The notes under the pieces are model-generated. The model did not search any database. It saw only the letters and a list, made by a program, of their open reading frames with translations, and was not told the origin of the DNA. A stretch of 6,098 bases of DNA, taken from assembly GCA_031256755.1 (NCBI GenBank), contig JAIRPZ010000089.1, positions 1 to 6,098 on the forward strand, written 5' to 3'. A program made the translations under genes and the position numbers. Source of the DNA: Planctomycetaceae bacterium. Lineage in GTDB: Bacteria > Planctomycetota > Planctomycetia > Pirellulales > Thermoguttaceae. Shown here one piece after another: positions 1 to 5,926 of the stretch (its first letter is position 1; every line of letters begins with the position of its first letter).

Positions 1-647
1 CAAGAGACGACACATAATACCGTGTTTCGGTTTCAACAGAACCGTCCGGCGAGGAAGTTGTCTTGTCGCACCGAATCGCCATCGTGCAGCCCGGCAACTT
101 TAATACATCCCGAAACCAAACGGCATCGCCCGTCAAAATACGGAGTGCCGGATACTTGCCGCAAAGTTCGCCAAGGTGTTCTTTCAGACAGTTCGCCTCA
201 TTGGTCTTGCCGTCTGTAACGCTCCATTGAAACACCGCTACTTTCAAGTTCTGAATGAAAACATTGAGCATTTACCGTCTTGATTGAACGATTGTCGGGC
301 GGTTTTTCCGTCAACGGCAGCCGCAAGCAGCTGTGCGGGATTCTGTTTAATGATTGTCCCGATGAAATCGGCAGCGGCATTGCGGAACTCATCAATAGAA
401 ATCGTTGCGATAATGCGGTTGATTTATGTTTCGTGCGGAATTGTTTCGCGTTTGAAGCCGGGGGCGGGAGCAGAACATTCCAGTTTACGGTCGCCCAGCG
501 GCACAATGATGCGGTCTCGGTGATAGCGGCGGGCAGACCGAGAAAGACGAGCGGACAGACGGCGTGAAACGGGTATCGGATGCCGCGTTTGTGACGCTTG
601 CCGGTCAGTTGAGTAAATACGTTTGCGAGTGTGGAGAGAGATGTCAT
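1..647 (-). pseudogene. ISAs1-family (H-repeat-like) transposase, disrupted and truncated by window edge
   Basis: The reading is pieced together from three frames of the minus strand. Frame 1, from the ATG at 647, gives an N-terminus of the DUF4338/H-repeat type (GKRHKRGIRYP followed by a hydrophobic LVFLGL segment). The second frame takes over near 460 with GFKRETIPHET, then a TAA at 424-426, then INRIIATISIDEFRNAAADF and the VDGKTARQS block, where ISAs1 DDE transposases carry their first catalytic Asp. The third frame runs from about 271 to the edge and contains QWSV, KTNEA, LKEHLGEL, YPALRILTGDA (second catalytic region) and VETETRYYVSSL. Both frameshifts fall at homopolymers (five G at 460-464 on the plus strand; a three-A run at 271-273 of the minus-strand reading). 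The start keeps a strong GGAGG ribosome binding site 6 nt upstream (654-658). The gene is almost certainly non-functional as it stands. Homopolymer sequencing error could explain the shifts but not easily the stop. Confidence 0.75.
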
Positions 648-729
648 TGTGAACCTCCGTGTTCATGAAATCTACTCCGTTTATCCGCTTCGAAACACTG
701 GGGGTTTGATAAATTCCTGAAAATACCAA

Positions 730-754
730 AAAAAACGACTTTGCAGGGGACGTA
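730..754. repeat. Copy A of 25-bp IS-end-like repeat
   Basis: A run of A, then C, GACTTTGCAG, GGG and ACGTA. The reverse complement of 2291-2315 matches it at 24 of 25 positions; the only difference is at 749. It sits about 83-107 bases upstream of the transposase start, as expected for an insertion-sequence terminus with the A-rich side pointing inward. A third, partial copy, GACTTTGCAG-NNN-ACGT, lies at 2381-2397. Confidence 0.75.
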
Positions 755-811
755 GCATACTATCCAATACAATATGTATCTTGTCCGCCAACAGATATGA
801 CCGGTCAATTT

Positions 812-2200
812 TTATTCAGGATACTCTTCATCGCTTACCGGTTTAAGCCATGTCACACCGCTGCCGTTGCGGATGTTCGTTATTGCAATATGAATGAATC
901 CGTTATCTTTTGCCGCTCCGTGCCAATGTTCAACATCTTTCGGTATGACTACTGTATCGCCCTTTGCAAGCGGTCGGGCTGCTTTGCCCCTCTCCTGATA
1001 CCAACCGTTGCCGTCAGTACAAAGTAATATCTGTCCTGCCGGATGTGTGTGCCAGCGAGTTCTGGCTTTCGCTTCAAACGAAACCTGCCCAATCGAATAC
1101 AAGTTTTCAATTTCCGGCGGATTAACAAGCGGCTGAACATACACCGTTCCATTAAACCAATCTGACGAACCGATTTGTCCTTTCGGATAAACCGTTTCGT
1201 TATTCTGAACTTTCCTGAAAACCCGATTCATCGTTTGCAGGTTCAAGGCATCGGTATCCACTAAATCCAATGATTTTATCATACGAAGTGTCTCCTGTTT
1301 ATATTTTTGGAAGTGTGCTGATTGAATGTGCCGGTTATATGCCTGCATATCCGTATAAATCTCTATTATTCTGATTTGATTTTTATTCCGTTTGACCTGC
1401 ATCGGATAAATGCAAACAACACCTGATTCGGTGTTGACCGACTTGTCACCGACTTCCTTAACAAACTTTATGTATTCATTCAAATATTGAGGATAGACAA
1501 CTATCTCTGCAATACGAAATAACATTTGTCCATTTGGATGCGGCAACGCTCTTTGCAACTTAACAATGCGTGTTAATTCTTCAAGTTGCGGTTCGGTAAG
1601 TCCGGTATTCTGTGCTACTTTCCAATGTGTTTTCCGCTGCGGTTCAACGCCGTCCATTGCCGTCAAGAAAGCAACCGTTGCCAATTCTCTAGTTTGAATA
1701 TCAAGATTATCCCGACCAAAAACAGCCCCGAATAAATGTTCTTTCAGATAAATGTCAATGTCAGGTGCAAAGTCAAAAAGTTCGCCTTTGACCGGTGCGC
1801 CGACAATTTTCGTTTGCACCTCGGTACCCAATTCAAGCAATGATTTATTTTTCGGCAGCGGATTCGCTTCTTTGCCGAGGTCGTCTTTAATACCTTTGGC
1901 TTGCCGTTCTTTGAGAACGGACATCAAACAGTTGAGTGCATTCAGCGAGCGGGGAAAACCGGCATAAGCATACAACTGAACGAGAATCTGTTTGATTTCG
2001 TTAACGGTAAGTCCGGCATTTAAGCCGGTATTCAGGGCGTTTTCCAATTCCGGTATTGCACCGGCAGCAGCATAAGCCGATATAGAAACAACCGACAATT
2101 GTTTTTTGTTAAGCAACGTTTGCTTTTCTGCGGAATGAATCATTGCGAAGTAGCCGAAAGTGAATAATACGGTACAAACTATTGTAAAAAGTTTTATCAT
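812..2200 (-). CDS. Exported carboxymuconolactone decarboxylase-like / ABM / cupin multidomain protein
   Basis: The product has 462 residues from the ATG at 2200. Residues 1-23 look like a Sec signal peptide (basic start MIK, hydrophobic core, HSA before EKQ), so it probably acts in the periplasm. Residues about 37-104 and 140-215 are two carboxymuconolactone decarboxylase/AhpD-like helical domains (AGLTVNEIKQILVQLYAYAGFP; RELATVAFL with GLTEPQLEEL). Neither has the AhpD CxxC pair. Residues about 235-315 resemble an ABM/YgiN quinol-monooxygenase domain (IRIIEIYTD, HFQKYKQETLRMIKSLDLVD). Residues about 370-445 form a cupin with likely metal ligands His384, His386 and His425; the usual Glu position is Gln390. 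The substrate is unknown; redox, quinone or aromatic-ring chemistry is inference. An in-frame TTG at 2233 with AAAGGGG 5 nt upstream would add 11 residues before the signal peptide. ATG is preferred because the leader then begins normally, although its GGGA is only 2 nt away. The gene looks more AT-rich than flgI and is flanked by inverted IS-end-like repeats. Confidence 0.85.
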   Translation of the reverse strand: MIKLFTIVCTVLFTFGYFAMIHSAEKQTLLNKKQLSVVSISAYAAAGAIPELENALNTGLNAGLTVNEIKQILVQLYAYAGFPRSLNALNCLMSVLKERQAKGIKDDLGKEANPLPKNKSLLELGTEVQTKIVGAPVKGELFDFAPDIDIYLKEHLFGAVFGRDNLDIQTRELATVAFLTAMDGVEPQRKTHWKVAQNTGLTEPQLEELTRIVKLQRALPHPNGQMLFRIAEIVVYPQYLNEYIKFVKEVGDKSVNTESGVVCIYPMQVKRNKNQIRIIEIYTDMQAYNRHIQSAHFQKYKQETLRMIKSLDLVDTDALNLQTMNRVFRKVQNNETVYPKGQIGSSDWFNGTVYVQPLVNPPEIENLYSIGQVSFEAKARTRWHTHPAGQILLCTDGNGWYQERGKAARPLAKGDTVVIPKDVEHWHGAAKDNGFIHIAITNIRNGSGVTWLKPVSDEEYPE

Positions 2201-2245
2201 TGTCCCGTTATGCGGTTGGAATAAAAAACACAAAATAGCCCCTTT

Positions 2246-2273
2246 ATCTTACAGATTTATAAATGAATATCAA
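2246..2273 (-). promoter_or_regulatory. Candidate sigma70-type promoter for the CMD/ABM/cupin gene
   Basis: On the minus strand, TTGATA (2268-2273) is followed after 16 nt by TAAGAT (2246-2251). Transcription would begin near 2238, giving a leader of roughly 38 nt to the ATG at 2200. A start there would leave little room for the TTG start at 2233. An alternative -10, TATAAA (2256-2261), has no good -35 at the right distance. The region is AT-rich, so chance matches are likely. Confidence 0.35.
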
Positions 2274-2290
2274 GACAGCAATTGTGATAT

Positions 2291-2315
2291 TACGTTCCCT
2301 GCAAAGTCGTTTTTT
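2291..2315. repeat. Copy B of 25-bp IS-end-like repeat (inverted relative to copy A)
   Basis: TACGT, TCC, CTGCAAAGTC, G and six T. It is the reverse complement of 730-754 with one mismatch. Copies A and B point in opposite directions and enclose the CMD/ABM/cupin gene completely. Copy B also forms the left arm of the short MITE-like element at 2292-2397. Confidence 0.75.
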
Positions 2316-2397
2316 GCTGTAAAAGGTCGTGAAAGCACCTTCCTAAATTGCCTGTATTGCCTAATATTTGTGAGTTTTAGGACTTTGCAGTCGACGT
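2292..2397. mobile_element. MITE-like 106-bp non-coding element with inverted ends
   Basis: The left end reads ACGT-NNN-CTGCAAAGTC (2292-2308) and the right end GACTTTGCAG-NNN-ACGT (2381-2397), so the 17-base termini are mirror images apart from the three variable bases. The interior has no coding capacity and contains a small hairpin (AAGGT 2323-2327 with ACCTT 2337-2341). Since the same end sequence lies next to the broken transposase at 730-754, it may be an internally deleted derivative of that IS family. I see no clear flanking target duplication, so mobility is inferred from structure only. Confidence 0.5.
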
Positions 2398-2454
2398 GCA
2401 GCAAGAGGGGAGAGAGAGAGCAATTTGTCCGCCGAAAAAAACATACAGAATCAT

Positions 2455-2485
2455 CTTCCGCCCTGTTGCCGAAGGGAGCAGGAAG
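2455..2485 (-). terminator. Weak candidate terminator after the flgI / small-protein pair
   Basis: Just past the stop codon at 2493 the minus-strand RNA can form an interrupted hairpin: CTTCC pairs with GGAAG, and inside it CCCT pairs with AGGG around an eight-base loop. A run of seven T follows at 2435-2441, but 13 nt after the stem, which is too far for a classical intrinsic terminator. It could be a weak or degraded terminator, or only an RNA hairpin. Confidence 0.25.
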
Positions 2486-2492
2486 AACTGTT

Positions 2493-2966
2493 TCATGATA
2501 TTTGTTCTAACTGCTGCTGAATGAATTCAAGGCGGTCGTGATTCGGCATTGCCGCCGGTATCTGATAAGACAAGTTCGTTTGCGGCGAATAAACTTCGAT
2601 CTGTTTGTTTCCCCCGCCGCCGTCCGTTTCTTTTTCATAACGCAGCCATTTCCGGCGGAGCAATAACAATGTCAGAACATAAAGCATTTCCGCATCGGCT
2701 TCGTTCTGTTGCCGCACGAGTTGCTCAAAATGCCGGAAAAGCAATTCGTTGGACGTTTGTTTGGACGGAAGATCGGCAGCCGCCTGTTTTGCCGCTGTTT
2801 TCCACCATCCGAAGACCGGCTGTGAGGGCTGCCGCCAGTGTTCCGCCGCAATATCCTGCCGGAAAAACTGACCGCCGTCTTCCGTTAAAACCGAAAAAAA
2901 AGTTTCGCCGGGCAAAAATTCCCGGTGAGACACCGAACAGCAGCGCGAAGGGCGGGGAATGTCCAT
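2493..2966 (-). CDS. Conserved protein of unknown function downstream of flgI
   Basis: A 157-residue, probably cytosolic protein. It begins MDIPRPSRCC (Cys9, Cys10), then has REFLPGETFFSVLTEDGGQFFR (about residues 15-36), an acidic/aromatic stretch ending in VFGWWK (51-56), a Lys/Gln-rich helical part, a hydrophobic helix LYVLTLLLLRRKWLRY (about 95-110), a Gly-rich loop and a polar tail ending in a likely helix. The pattern resembles a conserved planctomycete family with a CxxxG..L.PGE start and a FWK/WWK block. I know of no function. The hydrophobic helix is short and ends in basic residues, so it could be a membrane-surface or packing helix. The start at 2966 is chosen because AGGAG lies 8 nt upstream; a longer in-frame start at 3047 would overlap flgI by 65 bases. 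It lies 16 nt after the flgI stop, so co-transcription and a link to flagella or the cell envelope are inferred. Confidence 0.8.
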   Translation of the reverse strand: MDIPRPSRCCSVSHREFLPGETFFSVLTEDGGQFFRQDIAAEHWRQPSQPVFGWWKTAAKQAAADLPSKQTSNELLFRHFEQLVRQQNEADAEMLYVLTLLLLRRKWLRYEKETDGGGGNKQIEVYSPQTNLSYQIPAAMPNHDRLEFIQQQLEQIS

Positions 2967-2980
2967 AAAAATATCTCCTG
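2967..2980 (-). promoter_or_regulatory. Ribosome binding site that sets the start of the small protein
   Basis: The minus strand reads CAGGAGATATTTTT before ATG. AGGAG at 2975-2979 is 8 nt from the start codon at 2966. It lies in the 16-nt gap after the flgI stop and argues against the longer start at 3047. Confidence 0.7.
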
Positions 2981-2982
2981 AT

Positions 2983-4086
2983 CTATTCGACAAACACAAC
3001 CTCGCCGACAATGGCACCCTGGGCTTTGAGGATTTTGATAATTTCAATCATATCTTGCGGCGTTACCCGAACCGCATCAAGCGATGCCTGTAGGGCTTTC
3101 AGTTTCATGTTCTGCACATTTTCCCCGTTTAACTGCCGGAGTTTCATATCGGAATCGACATCGACAAATTGTCTCGGCAACTGTTCCTGTTCGCCGGGCT
3201 GCAAGACCGGCGGAACCTCGGCAATGATATTCCGGTGCGTGACCAGAGTCGGTCTCACTTGGACATCTTCGTCAATCGCAATCACGCCGACCCGCTCGTT
3301 GATGGTCACTCGCGGTACCGGTTTCGGCACAACCGCAATCGGAATATCCAGCATTTCGGAAATAAACTCCATCGGATCGGCATAATACGTTGCCGGTATT
3401 TTTACGGCAATATAATGCGAATTGACCGCTTTTGCCGGTGCAAACGGTTTCAATTCGACATATTCATTGATGGCGTAAGCAATTTGATTCGCCATGCGGG
3501 GAAACGAAAATTCTTTTTTGACGACAAGGGTGACGATGCCGTCCTGAATGTAGGGATTGGTAAAATCACCGATCAGGCGGCAACCGCCGATGATGCGTCC
3601 GACATTCGGCGAGGCGGGCTGTTCCGTTGTAATTCTGCCGCTTGCCATTCCGCGCGGTTCGGTTGTTTCGTCTTGCGGCAGCGGTGTTGCCAGCATTGTT
3701 GCCGAAAGTACGCCGCCCGCCAAACTTTTGGCATTTCCGACCGAAACGACTGTGCAGTCCAGCAGATCGCCGTCACGTCCGCCGGATGCCGGTATTGTTA
3801 CGGTCACTTCGACGAGAGCATTATTTTTGGCGGTATTGATTCCTTTTTCGTCGGAACCGGACATCCCGGATCGGTTTAACTGCCGGAGAATTGCTTTGGC
3901 AGCGGGGGTGTAGGATTTCGGATCATCACCGGTTGCATTCAATCCGCTGACAATGCCGTAGCCGCGAATCGCCGTTGTTTCCTGCCCTTTAATGCGGACA
4001 ACGTTTTCGATCCGAAGCGGTGCCGCCGGCAAAGAAGCGGCAAACAGGACAAAAATAACACCGAAGCAAATGATTTTCGCCGGCAT
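2983..4086 (-). CDS. flgI: Flagellar P-ring protein FlgI
   Basis: The product has 367 residues, close to the usual FlgI length of about 365. Residues 1 to about 21 are a Sec signal peptide (MPAKIICFGVIFVLFAASLPA), as expected for a subunit that is exported to the periplasm and assembles as the P-ring bushing around the flagellar rod, normally with the FlgA chaperone. Family blocks visible in order: RIENVVRIKGQ with RGYGIVSGLNATGDDP (25-56), NNALVEVTVTIP and GDLLDCTVVSVGNAKSLAGGVL (88-127), GRIIGGCRLIGDF (163-175), VKIPATYYADP (228-238), ERVGVIAIDEDVQVRP (264-279), and a C-terminal helix LDAVRVTPQDMIEIIKILKAQGAIVGEVVF typical of the family. The start at 4086 is preferred over 4116 because AAAGGG lies 5 nt upstream and the signal peptide then starts normally. 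flgH, flgA and flgG are not in the window. A separate promoter in 4087-4271 is likely, but no convincing one was found. Confidence 0.95.
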   Translation of the reverse strand: MPAKIICFGVIFVLFAASLPAAPLRIENVVRIKGQETTAIRGYGIVSGLNATGDDPKSYTPAAKAILRQLNRSGMSGSDEKGINTAKNNALVEVTVTIPASGGRDGDLLDCTVVSVGNAKSLAGGVLSATMLATPLPQDETTEPRGMASGRITTEQPASPNVGRIIGGCRLIGDFTNPYIQDGIVTLVVKKEFSFPRMANQIAYAINEYVELKPFAPAKAVNSHYIAVKIPATYYADPMEFISEMLDIPIAVVPKPVPRVTINERVGVIAIDEDVQVRPTLVTHRNIIAEVPPVLQPGEQEQLPRQFVDVDSDMKLRQLNGENVQNMKLKALQASLDAVRVTPQDMIEIIKILKAQGAIVGEVVFVE

Positions 4087-4271
4087 GACAACCCTTTCAT
4101 CAAAACAACCATTCAATATCTGGCTGACAATATCGGCAATTCCGATTATTCCTATTACAAAAAATGGGTAAAATCACGGCAAGTTTTTAGAGATTGCCGA
4201 TAGTTATGGCGTTCCGCAGAATCGGGCGGCGGCGGGAACATTTTCTGCAAAAAAGCAAAAAGCGGCACGCT

Positions 4272-5684
4272 CTAAAAATGGACAACGGCAGCACGGCGGT
4301 TGTGCGATTGATTGTATAATTTCACCCCCTCGTCCAGCGGTAATATCCGGTAATCAATGCCCCGCCGGTGCAAATAATCCCGGCACTTCGCCGGCAGCAG
4401 CGTTTCTCCGGCTCCCGGCGTTATCAAAATCAGCATATCAATTCCCCCTTGCGACGCTTTTTCAATGTCTTTCAAACGGAAACCGTCTTCATTTTTTTTC
4501 GGCAACTTTTCACGCGGCTCCACCGTACCATTCGACAGAAGATAGAAATCCCCTGAATACGGTTTGTCGGTAATATGGATCACATTTTCCGCCATCATCC
4601 GCAATGTCGGATAACGCGGAACGGCTTTTGCCGATTTTTTTTGCAGCGGATTGTTTCCGGCAGCACTGCGTACCAGCGCAACGGCACCCAATACAACCGC
4701 ATTATCTCCCAGCGAAGAAACCAAAACCTGCCGTTTACCCGGTGCCGCCGGAAGTTGATCGTTAGACATGATCTCTTCAATGACCGGCATCATAAAATTT
4801 TGGCACGCCTCCATCACTCCGCCGCCGAGAACAATGACTTCAGGATCAAGCAGATGCCGGACAGTCAGACAGACATAACCGATCACTTGCGAAGCATAAC
4901 GCATAATTGTTGTTACAATTTTGTCTTCCGCTTTCAATGCTTTGGCAAGGGAACCGCTTTTGATGACGTTTCCGCTGATTTTCAGGCAGGATTTTTCGCC
5001 GCTTTCCAGTGTCTCCCGAATGTCCCGCTCAATGGCTGTCCGGCTTGCCAGCGATTCAAAACAGCCGTAATTTCCGCAGCCGCAGCGCGGCATACTTTTC
5101 GCCGCAGGATTCCCGTCATGTTTTTTATGTTTAAGAAAATGCCGCCAATCCCCGCACGGAATCTGAATAACAATGTGTCCGATTTCCCCGGCGGTCTGAC
5201 CGGCTCCGCTTAATACGGTATTATTGATGACAATGCCTGCGCCGATGCCGGTGCCGATAAAGATACCGACACACGAAGCGGCGTTGCGTCCGCTGCCGAG
5301 CCAGCATTCGCCGAGCGTACCGAGGTTGCAGTCATTTCCGACAGCAACGGGAAGCCCGTTAAACCGCTGTCTCATGTGCTGTCCAAGGTCAACATCGGAC
5401 AAGTTCATGTTCGGTGTAACGATCACGCGTCCGGTCTCTTGCTGCACTACGCCGGGAACGGCAATACCGATACCGGCAAGTTCAAACGGAGTCCGGTTTT
5501 GCTCGGCGAGCAAAGAACGGATTGTTTCGTCGATCGTTTGGAGTGTCACTTCGGTACTGCAATTTCGGGGCGTTTCGGTACGGCAACTTGCCAGAACCGT
5601 TCCCGATCCGGTAATGCACGATGCCTGAATTTTTGTTCCGCCGACATCAACCCCGATATAAATATCTTCTGCAACTGCTGCCAT
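4272..5684 (-). CDS. ROK-family sugar kinase/regulator fused to a C-terminal Mth938-like domain
   Basis: A 470-residue protein. Residues about 7-340 are a ROK kinase fold: phosphate loop DVGGTK (13-18), GND with probable catalytic Asp118, GTGIGAG (144-150), the sugar-binding ExGH motif (Glu167-His170), and the ROK zinc motif CGCGNYGCFE with Cys201, Cys203, Cys208 and His170. No N-terminal helix-turn-helix is present, which favours a glucokinase-like enzyme (ATP plus hexose to hexose 6-phosphate) over a repressor; the sugar is unknown. The His170-Cys201 spacing is about 20 residues longer than usual. After a linker (about 341-360), residues 361-470 resemble the Mth938/NDUFAF3 domain: GDFYLLSNGTVEPRE, ILITPGAGETLLP, RGIDYRILPLDEGVKLYNQ and RRAAVVHF. 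That domain has no established enzymatic activity. Standard ROK kinases have about 300-320 residues and end before this tail. No strong ribosome binding site is visible before the ATG at 5684. The ROK call is firm, the tail assignment less so. Confidence 0.92.
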   Translation of the reverse strand: MAAVAEDIYIGVDVGGTKIQASCITGSGTVLASCRTETPRNCSTEVTLQTIDETIRSLLAEQNRTPFELAGIGIAVPGVVQQETGRVIVTPNMNLSDVDLGQHMRQRFNGLPVAVGNDCNLGTLGECWLGSGRNAASCVGIFIGTGIGAGIVINNTVLSGAGQTAGEIGHIVIQIPCGDWRHFLKHKKHDGNPAAKSMPRCGCGNYGCFESLASRTAIERDIRETLESGEKSCLKISGNVIKSGSLAKALKAEDKIVTTIMRYASQVIGYVCLTVRHLLDPEVIVLGGGVMEACQNFMMPVIEEIMSNDQLPAAPGKRQVLVSSLGDNAVVLGAVALVRSAAGNNPLQKKSAKAVPRYPTLRMMAENVIHITDKPYSGDFYLLSNGTVEPREKLPKKNEDGFRLKDIEKASQGGIDMLILITPGAGETLLPAKCRDYLHRRGIDYRILPLDEGVKLYNQSHNRRAAVVHF

Positions 5685-5744
5685 GATACAAGTTGTTTAA
5701 CCGCCGTGCCGTAAAAAGGATAAAAGCACAAAGGCGAAGGGATC

Positions 5745-5774
5745 ATTATAACCGGAACGTTATCAAAAATGCAA
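5745..5774 (-). promoter_or_regulatory. Probable sigma70-type promoter of the ROK gene
   Basis: On the minus strand, TTGCAT (5769-5774) is followed after 18 nt by a perfect TATAAT (5745-5750). Transcription would start near 5738, leaving a leader of about 53 nt before the ATG at 5684. The perfect -10 and its correct position make it the best promoter in the window, although the -35 matches only four of six bases. Confidence 0.6.
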
Positions 5775-5802
5775 GAGTCCTTGCCGGACGGGCAGTATTT
5801 TT

Positions 5803-5844
5803 AATTGATAATTGATAATGAAAAATTGATAATTAGAAATAGAA
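5803..5844. repeat. Degenerate 7-bp tandem repeat (AATTGAT)
   Basis: Six units in register: AATTGAT, AATTGAT, AATGAAA, AATTGAT, AATTAGA, AATAGAA. Three are identical and the rest differ at two to four positions. It lies just upstream of the ROK promoter in an otherwise unexplained AT-rich stretch. Confidence 0.7.
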
Positions 5845-5856
5845 ATAAAAACAAAC

Positions 5857-5886
5857 AATCTTGTTTAATCCTGTACAATCCTTGTA
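5857..5886. repeat. 10-bp-period tandem repeat (AATCcTGTa type)
   Basis: Three units in exact 10-base register: AATCTTGTTT, AATCCTGTAC, AATCCTTGTA. A fourth near-identical unit, AATCCTTGTG, stands alone at 5947-5956. The spacing is about one DNA helical turn. Its function, if any, is unknown. Confidence 0.6.
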
Positions 5887-5901
5887 TGATATTATGCAGA
5901 G

Positions 5902-5926
5902 TTTGTGATTTGCGGGGAATCACGAA
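5902..5926. other. Small hairpin in the gap upstream of the ROK gene
   Basis: GTGATT (5905-5910) and AATCAC (5918-5923) pair around a seven-base G-rich loop. A G-T pair and two A-T pairs extend the stem to nine. Neither strand has a T-run directly after it, so it is not a convincing intrinsic terminator for the edge gene, although its position fits one. Confidence 0.35.

Larger units (their letters stand above)
1..754 (-). mobile_element. Decayed ISAs1-like insertion sequence, one end present, other end outside window
   Basis: This interval holds a broken transposase gene (1-647) plus about 107 bases of leader. The leader ends in a sequence at 730-754 that recurs, inverted, at 2291-2315 with one mismatch in 25. 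Because this repeated sequence sits just upstream of the transposase start, I infer that it is the terminal repeat of the element. The other terminus must lie left of base 1, so the element's length and target duplication cannot be read. The family call comes from the transposase remnant only. I do not recall a reference ISAs1 terminus well enough to confirm the end sequence. Confidence 0.6.

Noticed and set aside
268..276. Programmed -1 frameshift in the transposase
   Set aside because: The shift lies at a short A run, but I see no canonical slippery heptamer or downstream stimulatory structure. ISAs1 elements are not known for programmed shifts, and the gene has another shift and a stop, so decay is the simpler reading.
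22..567. Plus-strand open frames across 22-567
   Set aside because: They lie opposite the transposase remnant, carry no recognisable motifs and are Arg/Ser/Cys-rich as antisense shadows are. The minus-strand reading has clear transposase blocks.
770..812. Palindromes GACCGGTC and ATACA/TGTAT after the cupin gene
   Set aside because: Stems of four to five base pairs without a T-run; not distinguishable from chance in AT-rich DNA.
2403..2420. GA-rich simple repeat
   Set aside because: A short purine run (AGAGGGGAGAGAGAGAG) with no neighbouring structure; probably low-complexity sequence.
2549..2968. Plus-strand 139-residue open frame
   Set aside because: It lies opposite the small protein downstream of flgI, which has a strong ribosome binding site and coherent composition. 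The plus frame is a Pro/Arg/Lys-rich shadow.
3169..3879. Plus-strand 236-residue open frame inside flgI
   Set aside because: It is fully antisense to unmistakable FlgI sequence, with shadow composition rich in Arg, Phe, Cys and His.
4130..4157. Possible flagellar sigma28 promoter before flgI
   Set aside because: GCCGATAT on the minus strand at 4130-4137 resembles a sigma28 -10 and is well placed (44 nt before the start), but no TAAA lies at the expected distance, only TAAT one base too far. Too weak to list as a feature.
4216..4248. Possible terminator between the ROK gene and flgI
   Set aside because: GCAGAA and TTCTGC can pair, but around a loop of about 21 bases, and on the coding strand no T-run follows.
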